DNA of 64,000 nt from Nitrospiraceae bacterium (GTDB taxonomy: Bacteria; Nitrospirota; Nitrospiria; Nitrospirales; Nitrospiraceae), in the NCBI GenBank assembly GCA_019637075.1, contig JAHBWI010000002.1:744001-808000 (forward strand), written 5' to 3'. Shown here piece by piece: positions 1 through 8,742 of the stretch. A model generated the notes under the pieces. It did no database searches. It saw only the letters and a program-made list of their open reading frames with translations, and was not told the DNA's origin. Position 1 is the stretch's first letter; each line of letters starts with the position of its first letter. The position numbers and the translations under genes are program-made.

Positions 1-3000
1 GATGGAGTTGCGCACGATGATCCCGGCCAACGCGATAAATCCGATCATCGACGTGGCGGTGAAGTAGGAGCCGGTCAGCCAATGCCCCGGCAAAATGCCG
101 ATCAAGGTGAGCGGGATGGGCGCCATGATGACGACCGGGGTCAGGAAGGATTGAAATTGCGCGACGATCAGCAAGTAGATCAGGATCATCGCCACGCCGA
201 AGGCAATGCCCATGTCGCGAAACGTTTCGACCGTGATATGCCATTCCCCGTCCCACTTCATCGCAAACCGCTCTTCCGACCAAGGTTGCGCCGCATAATG
301 TTGCGCGAGTTGGTAGCCTTCCGGCAGCGTGAATTGTTCCAGCTTCCGGCCGACGCCCAACACGCCGTAGACCGGGCTGTCGCCTTTATCTGAAGCGGCC
401 CCGCCGACATCACCAACGACGTACACCACGGGTTTGAGATTCTTGTGGTAGATGGCGGACTCCCGCACGGTCTGCTCCATCCGCAACAGCTCCGCCAGCG
501 GCACCATGCGGCCGGCGGGGGTGCGCAGGGCGATCTCACCGAAATGTTCCAATCCCGACCGTTCGCTGACCGGCAGCCGCAGCATGATCTGCACCGGCCG
601 CTTTTCCCGCGGCAGGTGAACCAGCCCGACCTGGCTGCCCTCCAATCCGAGCCGAAGGGTCTTCACGATTTCATCGGAAGGAATCCCGGCCAGCGCCGCC
701 TTCACGCGGTCGACCGTGAACACATACTTTGTTTGGTCGGCCTCGATGTAGTCATCCACATCCACCACGCCCTGCGTGGATTCGAAGAGCCGACGGACGT
801 CCTGCGCGATGGCCGTCTGTCGCGCATAATCAGGGCCGTAGATTTCTGCCACCAAGACGGATTGGACCGGCGGACCGGGCGGCACCTCCACGATCTTCAC
901 ATTGGCCCCATGCTGCCGGGCAATCTGTTGCAGCTCGGGACGAATTCGCTGGGCGATGTCATGGCTCTGCGAGCGGCGTTCCCCCTTGGCGACCAGGTTG
1001 ACCTGAATGTCCGCTTCGTGGGGTTGATCGCGCAGATAGTAGTGCCGCACGAGACCGTTGAAGTTGAACGGCGAGGCCGTCCCCACGTAGGCCTGGTAAT
1101 CCCGCACTTCCGGAATCGTGCGCACGTATTGGGTCAGCGCCTGAGTCACGCGGGCCGTCTCCTCCAACGTGGTCCCTTCCGGCATATCGACCACGACCTG
1201 CAGTTCGCTCTTGTTGTCGAACGGCAGCATCTTCACCACCACGCCGCGCGTATAAAACAGACACAGCGATCCGGCGAGCAGCAGCGCAATGAACCCCAGC
1301 ACGGCATAGGCCATGACCGGGTGAGAGAGCACCGGCGTCAGCACGCGTTGATAGAAGCGGTAAGCAAGACCGCCTTGGAACTGTTCGTGGTCGACTCCCG
1401 CCATTTTCACGCCGGGACGGTAACAGGCCTGGCAAAACCAGGGAATGACCACGAAGGCCACCAACAACGAGACGAACATTGCGATGGAGGCGTTCACGGG
1501 GATCGGCCGCATGTACGGCCCCATCAAGCCGGACACGAAGGCCATCGGCAGCAGGGCCGCGATCACCGTCAACGTCGCCAGGATCGTCGGGTTCCCGACC
1601 TCATCCACCGCATACAACGACGCCTCACGGTGCGGACGCAGGCGCATCGTCAAATGGCGATAGGTGTTTTCAACCACCACGATGGCGTCATCGACCAAGA
1701 TGCCGATGGAGAAAATCAGCGCGAAGAGGGTCACGCGGTTGATGCTGTACCCGATGAGCATCGAGACGAACAGCGTCAGCGCCAGGGTGAGGGGAATCGC
1801 GACCGACACGACGACGGCCGGACGGCGCCCTAAGGTCAGGCCGAGAAACACCACCACCGCGACCACGGCAATCAGCAGGTGCCAGAGCAGTTCGTTCGCT
1901 TTCTCGTCGGCCGTTTCGCCGTAATCCCGCGTAATCGTCACACGCACGTCGGCAGGAATGACACGCCCTTTCATCTCCTCGACCTTGCGCACGACGTCTC
2001 GCGACACCGTCACGGCATTCGTGCCGGCCTGTTTGGCCAAGGCCACGGTAACGGCGGGAAACTCGCTGGACGTGAGACGTGAGAGGTCAGACGAAACCCC
2101 GGTCGTCTCCCGCCTGACGTCTGACGTCTGACGTGCCCCCCGTACTCCTTCCCCAAACCACACGTATTGCTTGGTTTCGCTCGGGCCATCGGTGACCTCC
2201 GCGACTTGGCGCAGATATACCGGATGCTGTTCATGTACCCCCACGACCAGGGTTTCGAGATCGTCCTTGGAACGGATGAAGCGCCCCGTTTCCACGAGCC
2301 GGCTCGCATTCTGGCTTTCGAACGATCCGGCCGGCAATGCCAAGTTCTCGGCTTTGATGACGCCGGCGACGGCTAACGGGGTCAGTCCGTAGGCCTTCAA
2401 GCGGGCCGGATCGATCTGGACACGCAGTTCTCGATCGTGGCCTCCGACGACGAACCCACCGGCCGTGCCCGCCACCTTCTTCGTCTCCTCCAGAACCTGA
2501 TCGGCCAATCGGCGCAGGTCGAAATCCTGATAGCGCTCGCTGGAAAGGGTCAGCGTCACGATTGGCACGTCGTTGACGTCTCGGGGCTTCACGAGAAAGG
2601 GCTCGGCCCCCGGCGGTAGAAGATCCTGGTTGGACATCAGTTTGTCGTACAAATCGACCAGGCTCTGCTCCATCGGCTGGCCGACGTAAAACCGGACGAT
2701 GATCAAGGCTCCGCCGGGACGGGAGATGGAGTAGACATACTCGACCGTTTTGATTTCTGATAGCTTTCGCTCGATCGGCTTGGTGAGTTGCTCCTCCACC
2801 ACCTTCGCGGAGGCACCGGGAAAGGGAAGCCAGACATCGGCCATCGGCACGACGATCTGCGGTTCCTCCTCTCGTGGTGTGACCGCCACAGCGAATACAC
2901 CCAGGAGAAGCACCGCCACGATGATCAGGGGCGTCAACTTGCTGTCGATGAATTGCGCCGCAAGGCGACCGGAAGGACCGAGGGGATGTGGTGAACCAGA

Positions 3001-3006
3001 TGACAT
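1..3006 (-). CDS. RND efflux pump inner-membrane permease (AcrB/CusA superfamily), cut by the left window edge
   Basis: Proton-driven inner-membrane pump of a tripartite RND efflux system. The frame is open from the ATG at 3006 to base 1 (1002 codons), so only the end of a roughly 1050-residue family member is missing. The first membrane segment is near residues 17-40. The acidic pair of TM4 is visible in ILVDDAIVVVENTYRH, the residues that relay protons in RND pumps. Hydrophobic clusters recur at the positions expected for TM2-TM6 and for the C-terminal half. The adaptor gene lies 136 bases upstream on the same strand. Substrate cannot be read from the sequence. Residues about 291-314 are encoded by a short palindromic repeat that resembles nearby intergenic repeats (see findings). 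The start is the first plausible ATG; no strong ribosome site precedes it. Confidence 0.93.
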   Translation of the reverse strand, partial: MSSGSPHPLGPSGRLAAQFIDSKLTPLIIVAVLLLGVFAVAVTPREEEPQIVVPMADVWLPFPGASAKVVEEQLTKPIERKLSEIKTVEYVYSISRPGGALIIVRFYVGQPMEQSLVDLYDKLMSNQDLLPPGAEPFLVKPRDVNDVPIVTLTLSSERYQDFDLRRLADQVLEETKKVAGTAGGFVVGGHDRELRVQIDPARLKAYGLTPLAVAGVIKAENLALPAGSFESQNASRLVETGRFIRSKDDLETLVVGVHEQHPVYLRQVAEVTDGPSETKQYVWFGEGVRGARQTSDVRRETTGVSSDLSRLTSSEFPAVTVALAKQAGTNAVTVSRDVVRKVEEMKGRVIPADVRVTITRDYGETADEKANELLWHLLIAVVAVVVFLGLTLGRRPAVVVSVAIPLTLALTLFVSMLIGYSINRVTLFALIFSIGILVDDAIVVVENTYRHLTMRLRPHREASLYAVDEVGNPTILATLTVIAALLPMAFVSGLMGPYMRPIPVNASIAMFVSLLVAFVVIPWFCQACYRPGVKMAGVDHEQFQGGLAYRFYQRVLTPVLSHPVMAYAVLGFIALLLAGSLCLFYTRGVVVKMLPFDNKSELQVVVDMPEGTTLEETARVTQALTQYVRTIPEVRDYQAYVGTASPFNFNGLVRHYYLRDQPHEADIQVNLVAKGERRSQSHDIAQRIRPELQQIARQHGANVKIVEVPPGPPVQSVLVAEIYGPDYARQTAIAQDVRRLFESTQGVVDVDDYIEADQTKYVFTVDRVKAALAGIPSDEIVKTLRLGLEGSQVGLVHLPREKRPVQIMLRLPVSERSGLEHFGEIALRTPAGRMVPLAELLRMEQTVRESAIYHKNLKPVVYVVGDVGGAASDKGDSPVYGVLGVGRKLEQFTLPEGYQLAQHYAAQPWSEERFAMKWDGEWHITVETFRDMGIAFGVAMILIYLLIVAQFQSFLTPVVIMAPIPLTLIGILPGHWLTGSYFTATSMIGFIALAGIIVRNSI
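2068..2136 (-). repeat. Palindromic repeat lying in frame inside the RND pump gene
   Basis: Read on the minus strand, the heptamer ACGTCAG is repeated in tandem, and after a short centre come CGTCTGAC and two copies of CTCACGT. GTCAGACG and CGTCTGAC are perfect inverted copies. The same vocabulary (gacgtgagatg, gtctgacgtct) occurs between genes at 3066-3130 and 26764-26800. All codons stay open and encode a polar stretch of about 24 residues. Confidence 0.7.
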
Positions 3007-3130
3007 AGCGCGTATCGCTGATGGCGTATGGCTCAGTGAGCGTACCTCGTGAAGCGTATACCGCCGGACGTGAGATGTAAGCCGTGAGGCATGAGACTCG
3101 GCCGGACTTCATGCGTCTGACGTCTACCGG
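3007..3130. repeat. Intergenic repeat cluster between pump and adaptor genes
   Basis: Contains one copy of the gcgtatcgctgatggcgtatggc repeat (about 3010-3032), followed by gacgtgagatgtaag and gcgtctgacgtct motifs. Related copies occur near 20291, 26743, 28113 and 47511, always between genes. No gene is seen here. Confidence 0.6.
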
Positions 3131-3142
3131 TTTTCGTCTGCT

Positions 3143-4213
3143 TCACGTCTTCTCCGGCCTGGCTACCGCCGTCACTTCTTGAACAGGCGCCCCGTCCCTG
3201 CCCTTGGTCCCGTCCTCCATGACCACTTCACCGACATTGAGTCCCGACAGGACCTCGATGGTGTCGTTCAGATTCCGTCCCACCTTGATCCAGCGAAGGC
3301 GGGCAATGCGGTCAGGACCGACGACAAACACGCTCGACAATTCACCCCGCTCGACCAATGCCCTGCGAGGCAGTACCAGGGCCTGACTGGTGCCCTTCTC
3401 GAGTTGCAGTCGCCCAAACATACCGGACTTCAGGCCTGTGGTTTGCGGAAGGTCTACCTTGACCGTGAAGGTGTGGGTTTGCGGATCGCCGGCCGGTAGA
3501 ATCTGGGCGACGGTCCCTTGCAATCGACCGGCCCCAAGCGCATCGACGACGATCGGCAACGACGCGCCCACCGTCACCGCTTGCAGATCGCTTTCCGCCA
3601 CGGTCGCTTCGAGCCGGAGTTCACCGGGGTTTTCCATGCGCAGCAGGGCCTGACCCGGCGAGGCGAGTTCGCCCGCTTCCACCTTTTTGTCGGTAATCAC
3701 ACCGTCGAACGGCGCCTTGACCACCGTATAGCTCAATTGCGCAACCACGGCCTTCTGGCCGGCCTCGGCGACCTTGTAACTTCTGGTCGCATTCTCCAAC
3801 TCTTGTTTGGACACGGCATCCTTGCGGTACAGATCGGCCATACGGTCGAGTTGCGCCTTGGCGTTTTCTACTTCGGCCTTGGCTCGCGCCAATTCGGCCT
3901 GCAGGTCCCGACTATCCAGCGTGACAAGCGGTTGCCCTTTCTTCACGACATGGCCTTCGCGGACGAGCACCGCCTCGATCATGCCTTGCACACGGCTGGC
4001 CAATGTCGCCTGATAGACCGCCGTGACCTGGCCGGTCACTTCAAGCCTCAAGGGCACCTGCGCGGCCTTCACTTCGACCAGCGTGGCCTGAATCGCGGGC
4101 GGTGCTTTGGCCTCCATCACCGCTCCACCCTGCCGCGGAGATTCCTCACCAGGCCCGCATCCGGCTAGTGCGGCCAACAACAACATCATCATCGGAAAAG
4201 CGGATGTTCTCAT
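3143..4213 (-). CDS. RND efflux periplasmic adaptor lipoprotein (membrane fusion protein)
   Basis: Periplasmic adaptor that links the RND permease to an outer-membrane channel. The 356-residue product starts with a lipoprotein signal whose lipobox is LAGC (Cys19), so it is probably anchored to the inner membrane. Next comes a biotinyl-lipoyl half-motif (VLVREGHVVKKGQPL, about residues 84-98), an alpha-hairpin rich in Ala, Lys and Glu (about 105-150), and the second lipoyl half (VVKAPFDGVITDKKVEAGE, about 163-182). A beta-barrel and membrane-proximal domain follow, ending near VMEDGTKG. It sits directly upstream of the permease, on the same strand and behind the DUF2892 gene. No outer-membrane factor is adjacent. 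The substrate is unknown. Confidence 0.92.
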   Translation of the reverse strand: MRTSAFPMMMLLLAALAGCGPGEESPRQGGAVMEAKAPPAIQATLVEVKAAQVPLRLEVTGQVTAVYQATLASRVQGMIEAVLVREGHVVKKGQPLVTLDSRDLQAELARAKAEVENAKAQLDRMADLYRKDAVSKQELENATRSYKVAEAGQKAVVAQLSYTVVKAPFDGVITDKKVEAGELASPGQALLRMENPGELRLEATVAESDLQAVTVGASLPIVVDALGAGRLQGTVAQILPAGDPQTHTFTVKVDLPQTTGLKSGMFGRLQLEKGTSQALVLPRRALVERGELSSVFVVGPDRIARLRWIKVGRNLNDTIEVLSGLNVGEVVMEDGTKGRDGAPVQEVTAVARPEKT

Positions 4214-4253
4214 ATGGGGTCGGGACGACTCCCGAGTCAGCGGAACCTTTCTT

Positions 4254-4442
4254 CTATTCTTGGACTCCCAGCTTTCGCAGGAGCGCCATCATCGGACACC
4301 AGCCGGTAAAGGCTGACTGAATCAGATTGGCGGCGACGAACGCCGCAGCGTAATTATAGTAAGGATGTACCGTCGCGCCCAGGAAAACTGCTAGAAGCAC
4401 AACGCCCCCGGCGATCAACCGCAGCCATTCATTAAGTCTCAT
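4254..4442 (-). CDS. Small membrane protein, DUF2892 (YgaP-like transmembrane domain)
   Basis: A 62-residue protein with two hydrophobic helices (about residues 8-24 and 30-46) and the GWCPMMALLRKLG ending typical of DUF2892, the membrane part of YgaP-type rhodaneses. I chose the inner ATG at 4442 because AGGAGGTGAGG lies just upstream; the longer reading frame adds 33 residues that look non-coding. It lies between an SQR gene and an efflux pump on one strand. DUF2892 proteins often neighbour sulfur-handling genes, so a link to sulfide stress is plausible but inferred. Confidence 0.85.
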   Translation of the reverse strand: MRLNEWLRLIAGGVVLLAVFLGATVHPYYNYAAAFVAANLIQSAFTGWCPMMALLRKLGVQE

Positions 4443-4586
4443 GGCCTCACCTCCTAATGTACCCGGTATGAGCGGCGGGGAAGGGAAAGGATTCATCGAG
4501 GATACGAGGCGGCACGGGGCAAGAGTCTCTACCTCAGGCAATCTGATTCCTGCCCACCGGTGACCCTCGCCCCATCCGACGCCTCT

Positions 4587-5834
4587 CTATGCGGAGGCCT
4601 CCAGCTTCGTGATCCCCATCGCCTTGAGAATGGCCTTTTCAAAGAATGGTTCGCTGACGCCCCGCTTCATCTTCATGAGGAAGTATTTTTCCAATCCAAT
4701 CTTGGCAAGGTGAACCCATTTACCCTTCCTGGCCCAGGTCACGTTCCGCGGCGCCATCTGCGGGATCGCGACGAAGGCCATGCCCGTGTCGCCCATGTCG
4801 GCCAAGCAGATCGCGTTCCATGTCGCGGTCTCCCGCTTGGAATTGTTGTCGATGTCCGCCTTGATGTTGTGAACTGCAGCCGCCACCATCGATTCAATCA
4901 TGTAGCCGGTCTTCGGAGCACCGGTCGGCACAGGTGTCTGTTCCACCGGAGGAATCGCCACACAGACACCCACGGCGTAAATGTTCTTGTATTTGGGATT
5001 GGTCTGATAGGCATCGATGTTGACAAAGCCTTTCGGATTGCAAAGACCGGCCGTGGACGCCACTGCTTCCACCCCGGCAAACGGCGGGATAATCATGGAA
5101 TACCGGAACGGCACCTCTTGTCCGTCTTCCAACATGAACTTGCCCGGTTGCACTTCCTTGATCGACGCACCCGTCATGGGCTTGATCGCATGTTCCGAAA
5201 ACTCATCCTCCATCAAGCGCCGCGATTTCCCCACTCCTGCCAGCCCCATGTGTCCGATGTAGGGCTCAGGCGTGACAAAGTACATGGGGACTTTCTTCCG
5301 TAGTTTGCGCTGCCTCAGATCCGCATCGAGAATGAATGCCATCTCATAGGCTGGGCCGAAACAGGAGGCCCCTTGCGCGGCGCCGATGACGATCGGGCCA
5401 GGATCCTTGAGAAAACTCTGATAGGCCCCCCATGCCTGCTCGGCATGGTCGACATTGCATACAGACTGGGAATAGCCGCTCGGCCCCAAGCCCGGCACTG
5501 CACCGAAATTCAGCCTCGGTCCAGTCGCGATGATGAGGTAGTCATAGGGGACTTCGCCCTTGGAAGTCATGACGCGGTTTTGCTCGGCTTCGATCCGGTC
5601 TGCCGCCACGTGGAGAAACTCAATGCCCTTCTTTTCCAGCACGGGCCCAAGAGCAAAGCTAATATCCTTCCGCTTCCGCCACCCAACTGCGACCCAGGGG
5701 TTGGAGGGAACGAAATGGAACGATTCGACGTTCGAGATGACCGTGATTTTGTGCTGCTCGCCCAGTAGCTCCCGGGCTTCGTAGGCGGCGGGTAATCCGC
5801 CGATCGAGGCCCCGACAATGACCACCCGCGCCAT
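4587..5834 (-). CDS. sqr: Sulfide:quinone oxidoreductase-like flavoprotein
   Basis: Membrane-associated FAD enzyme that oxidises sulfide to sulfane sulfur and passes electrons to quinone. The 415-residue product begins with the FAD-binding GASIGGLPAAYE (residues 8-19). Three cysteines match the SQR catalytic set: Cys126 (SVCNVDHAEQ), Cys158 (GASCFGPAYE) and Cys343 (NAICLADMGD). The C-terminal half carries PVPTGAPKTGYMIE and an amphipathic tail expected to sit on the membrane. The start at 5834 is preceded by GGGAGGTG; an upstream extension of 49 codons is unlikely. It heads a same-strand group with DUF2892 and an RND pump. It could serve sulfide detoxification or supply electrons to the quinone pool. 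Confidence 0.93.
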   Translation of the reverse strand: MARVVIVGASIGGLPAAYEARELLGEQHKITVISNVESFHFVPSNPWVAVGWRKRKDISFALGPVLEKKGIEFLHVAADRIEAEQNRVMTSKGEVPYDYLIIATGPRLNFGAVPGLGPSGYSQSVCNVDHAEQAWGAYQSFLKDPGPIVIGAAQGASCFGPAYEMAFILDADLRQRKLRKKVPMYFVTPEPYIGHMGLAGVGKSRRLMEDEFSEHAIKPMTGASIKEVQPGKFMLEDGQEVPFRYSMIIPPFAGVEAVASTAGLCNPKGFVNIDAYQTNPKYKNIYAVGVCVAIPPVEQTPVPTGAPKTGYMIESMVAAAVHNIKADIDNNSKRETATWNAICLADMGDTGMAFVAIPQMAPRNVTWARKGKWVHLAKIGLEKYFLMKMKRGVSEPFFEKAILKAMGITKLEASA

Positions 5835-6328
5835 AGGACACCTCCCTGTCATGAACCGCTGGAGCCGCTGCCGGGGCTCCCTATAGATGGTAGAGGCCTG
5901 CGCGGGCGATTGGATTCGTCCCGCCCGTCGACATGTCACTGGCCGACCAAGGCAAGAATTGCAAAAAGATAGCCCTCCCACGATCCCTGCTAAAACCTTG
6001 GAATCTCAAGGAAACATCCGCATGACTCTCAGACAGTCCGCGCACATGAAACAGCAGAGCGAGGCAACTTGCGCCTACGGAACGCATCACATTGTTGCAA
6101 TAGGCGACATGCCGTGCGGCCATGCCGATCTTTAGACCACTGTATCAGCGGAACCTATTCGAGATTTCCGGTAGTTGATTGAGACCCATGAAATACGTAA
6201 TCTGTGCTTGTGTGATACACTTTGGACATCTTCCGGGGGATCAGCATTATATTGTCGGATTGACAGTCGCTCCCGGCCTCAATACAAGTATTCCATTCGC
6301 ACGTCGTTTTGTTTTTTGGGGAGGCACC
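5835..6328. other. Divergent intergenic region without a convincing gene
   Basis: This 494-base stretch separates the SQR gene (minus) from the CHASE3 gene (plus). An open frame at 5887-6135 has no domain-like sequence or ribosome site and is not called. A weak sigma-70 pair (ttgatt 6175-6180, taatct 6198-6203, spacing 17) could serve the CHASE3 gene. Confidence 0.5.
5959..5975 (-). promoter_or_regulatory. Possible sigma-54 type promoter upstream of the SQR gene
   Basis: Minus-strand GGGCTATCTTTTTGCAA has the GG and GC doublets at sigma-54 spacing and a good TTGCA -12 box, but its -24 box lacks the usual CAC. It lies about 125 bases before the SQR start. A chance match is quite possible. Confidence 0.25.
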
Positions 6329-7030
6329 ATGCGCTTCACGCAGATCTATAAGCAGACAGGGTTGTTCGTCGGCATCATTCTCGCGTTCATTGCGTTGGAA
6401 TCATTGGTTGCCGCAAGCTTTCTGAGTCTCGTGCATTATAAGACAGCGAATGGGGGAGTCGCCCAAACCCAACAGATGTTGCTCGAAGTAGAATCCTTGA
6501 TGGGGCAACTCTCCTCTGCGGAAACCCACCAACGGGGTTTCCTGGTCACCGGCTCTTCCACCTACCTGCAGCCCTATCAGCATTCCGTGGACAGCGTGGA
6601 GCGCCACCTAGAGCAGCTCTCCCGCCTGGCGGCTCACAACCCCGAGCATCGCAACCGAATCGCCTTCTTGGATCAGCAAATCGACCGACGGGTCGGCGAG
6701 ATGACCGAGGCCCTCGAACGCAGAGAGCGGGATGGGTTCGGTGCCGCAAAGGCCGTCCTGGTGGCGAATGCCCAAGGCTTTACGATGGAGTCGATTCGGG
6801 AAGTGGCGAACCAGGTTCGGCTGGAGGAGTACGAGCGGCTCAAGCGAGGAAAAGCCGACTCCGAAATTTGGGCCGTGACGACCGGCGCCTTATCGGTATC
6901 ATTCTTCCTGGTTACGTTGGTGATTTTTGCGCTGTTCTGGGTGATGCTCCGATTGACGCTCACCGTGCAGCAACAGGCACAGACCCTGGCCCAGCTATTC
7001 GCCGAACAACAGCCATCCCGCCCAAGCTGA
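6329..7030 (+). CDS. CHASE3-domain membrane protein without an output domain
   Basis: The 233-residue product has a first membrane helix (about residues 9-33), an extracytoplasmic helical region typical of CHASE3 (about 38-165; core ETHQRGFLVTGSSTYLQPY), a second helix (about 182-206) and a short tail. CHASE3 domains normally sense external signals for kinases, cyclases or chemoreceptors. Here translation stops about 25 residues after TM2, with no kinase, HAMP or other output. The start at 6329 follows GGGGAGGCACC; the longer frame adds 50 residues with no such site. It may act through a partner protein. No partner is evident next to it. Confidence 0.8.
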   Translation: MRFTQIYKQTGLFVGIILAFIALESLVAASFLSLVHYKTANGGVAQTQQMLLEVESLMGQLSSAETHQRGFLVTGSSTYLQPYQHSVDSVERHLEQLSRLAAHNPEHRNRIAFLDQQIDRRVGEMTEALERRERDGFGAAKAVLVANAQGFTMESIREVANQVRLEEYERLKRGKADSEIWAVTTGALSVSFFLVTLVIFALFWVMLRLTLTVQQQAQTLAQLFAEQQPSRPS

Positions 7031-7034
7031 ATTA

Positions 7035-7063
7035 GCGCGGCGGTAGACGGGCAGACGCCGCGC
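7035..7063. terminator. Hairpin between convergent genes
   Basis: Perfect 8-bp stem GCGCGGCG / CGCCGCGC with a 13-base loop, between the ends of the CHASE3 and CopD-like genes. No T-run follows on either strand, so its role as a terminator is uncertain. Confidence 0.4.
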
Positions 7064-7071
7064 TGCCGGGT

Positions 7072-7545
7072 TCAGGAACGCGCCAGCTGGACTGCCAGAA
7101 AAAGGACAGCCAGAGCGAGCAGCAGCGACAGACGCGGGACGAGCGCAGAATACCGCAGCCACATCCGATCCGACTTGCTGCGCTGGGCCTCCGGGACTGC
7201 CAACACTCGTCTGACCCCAGGTCCCACGACAAGATCGTGCAGGAAGGTCAGACTCAATAAGACGCTGACCAAGGAAATTTTCACCACAAAGATGGTCGGC
7301 CAGTGAGCGGGGTCGGTCAGCGGGATGGCCCTCCCCGCCGCAAGAAAGATTCCGGACCCCACCAACATCGCCATCGCTCCCCACACGACCGATCGAAACC
7401 GCAAGGCCACGGTTCTGAACAGGCTTGCGTGCTGGGCGAACTGACCGCCTTGCCGTAAGACCGGGACCAGCACGAGGGACAGAAACACCATCCCTCCGAT
7501 CCAGACGACTGCGGCCAACAGATGTCCCCACACGAGAATCGTCAT
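7072..7545 (-). CDS. CopD-family integral membrane protein
   Basis: A 157-residue protein with four hydrophobic helices (about residues 5-27, 50-70, 85-103 and 137-155). It shows the early His/Trp pattern of the CopD domain (WGHLLAAVVWIGGMVF), where the histidine may bind copper or heme. CopD proteins act in copper handling in the cytoplasmic membrane; stand-alone short versions are common and poorly characterised. It is convergent with the CHASE3 gene. The copper oxidase locus begins about 1.2 kb further on, but nothing shows a direct link. Confidence 0.75.
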   Translation of the reverse strand: MTILVWGHLLAAVVWIGGMVFLSLVLVPVLRQGGQFAQHASLFRTVALRFRSVVWGAMAMLVGSGIFLAAGRAIPLTDPAHWPTIFVVKISLVSVLLSLTFLHDLVVGPGVRRVLAVPEAQRSKSDRMWLRYSALVPRLSLLLALAVLFLAVQLARS

Positions 7546-7609
7546 CGATCGATCCCTCTGCTAGTTCGGGTGACTGGTCGGTTCGAGAAAAGCTAGGCAG
7601 GATGACTAC

Positions 7610-7807
7610 TCAGCTGCGCGGGACATCCGGCGCCACGACCAAATTGAGGCACCAGTCGACCTCCCCCAGCACCGCCAGCACCTGGGTTCGCGGGAGAAGC
7701 GCGAGGGACTTCTCGTGCTTTTCAATCAAGTCGCACTCGCGGCACAAGAACTGACACGCCGTGCTGGCTGAGCCAGGAGACGGAGGCGAGGGAATCCATC
7801 CTCCATC
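7610..7807 (-). other. Possible small Cys-rich ORF or gene remnant
   Basis: A minus-strand frame of 65 codons between the CopD-like and flavodiiron-like genes ends in TGA at 7610. Its second half reads like protein (CxxC in FLCREC, then LALLPRTQVLAVLGEVDW). There is no in-frame ATG: the open stretch begins after a TGA at 7808-7810, and only TTG or GTG codons could start it. It may be a small protein started at TTG, or the tail of a gene that lost its front. The rest of 7546-7842 holds nothing I recognise. Confidence 0.25.
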
Positions 7808-7842
7808 TCAGCCGGTACGTGCACGGCCAATGTCACGGCACC

Positions 7843-8667
7843 CTAAAAGCGCGTCCCACCATACAGGTAGTCGACGCCGACCGGCAACTGCTCAAGCCAA
7901 CGGAAAAACTTGCTGACCTCATCTCCTCGAAAAATCGAGCCGTGCTGCGGCAGCAGGCCCTTGATCGGAAGTCCTTCGACCTTTCTCACGAAGCCCTGCA
8001 CGGCCCGATTCGAACTCATATAGCGCTGATGGAATCCCTGCATAGCGGACACATGGCCCGCCCAATCGTCCACAACGAGCCGAAGCTTACCGTCCTTGAA
8101 GACCGCTGCGCCGATATCGCCGGAAAACATGAACCCGCTGACCGAATCGAACATCACCATATTGCCGGGAGAATGGAGGTAGGGCGCCGAGATGCAGCGT
8201 AATTGCCCACCTGTCTTGAACGGCAAGACCACCCCTTCGTCCGAGACCGGAAGGTAGGCCAGATTGTCTCCGGCCACCTGGGAGACGTTCCAATCCATGT
8301 AATGAGGAAGAAACCGAGTCCATTGGGACGGCAGCACGATCTTGATTTTATTGTTCGTGCGAATCCAGGCCGGGATCGAGGCACAGAGATCGGGGTCTTG
8401 ATGGCTCACCAGAAGGTGCGTGATGGCCATCGCGTTCATGACCTGATTGATCTTATTGAGGACGGGGATGTAACGGTCGTGGCCGCCGGGCTCGATGAGA
8501 AAGCCTTCACCCCCGTCCACAATCAAGTACGTGTTACATTCGATTTCGTCTCCACCGCCTTGGATGCCGACCCAATAGACCTGATGTTGAGAATCGTCGT
8601 AGAGCTTGACCGGTAATGATGCGTTGATCCCAGCGTTCGTCACACTCGACAACAAATTCCCGGCCAT
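7843..8667 (-). CDS. Flavodiiron-type (ODP) metallo-beta-lactamase-fold protein without flavodoxin domain
   Basis: The 274-residue product has the MBL fold of flavodiiron proteins and stand-alone oxygen-binding diiron proteins. Likely metal-ligand motifs are SHQDPDL (His89, Asp91, Asp93), LHSPGNM (about 166-172), FSGDIG and LPQHGSIF. Flavodiiron proteins reduce O2 or NO and carry a C-terminal flavodoxin; here the protein ends without one, as in bacterial ODPs. HxD replaces the usual HxE of the first ligand motif. AAGGGAGG precedes the ATG at 8667. It may sense or reduce oxygen in the cytoplasm with an external electron donor; this is inferred. Confidence 0.8.
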   Translation of the reverse strand: MAGNLLSSVTNAGINASLPVKLYDDSQHQVYWVGIQGGGDEIECNTYLIVDGGEGFLIEPGGHDRYIPVLNKINQVMNAMAITHLLVSHQDPDLCASIPAWIRTNNKIKIVLPSQWTRFLPHYMDWNVSQVAGDNLAYLPVSDEGVVLPFKTGGQLRCISAPYLHSPGNMVMFDSVSGFMFSGDIGAAVFKDGKLRLVVDDWAGHVSAMQGFHQRYMSSNRAVQGFVRKVEGLPIKGLLPQHGSIFRGDEVSKFFRWLEQLPVGVDYLYGGTRF

Positions 8668-8742
8668 AGGTCCTCCCTTGTTAAAGGTCGCTCAGTACAT
8701 CGCTCAACATCGCGGTCTACGGGTCGGCACAATCTCCCTGGC

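Noticed and set aside
445-1833. 462-codon plus-strand open frame
   Set aside because: Antisense to the RND pump, which has clear family motifs in the other strand.
5887-6135. 82-codon plus-strand frame in the SQR/CHASE3 gap
   Set aside because: No Shine-Dalgarno site, no recognisable features and unlike neighbouring coding sequence.
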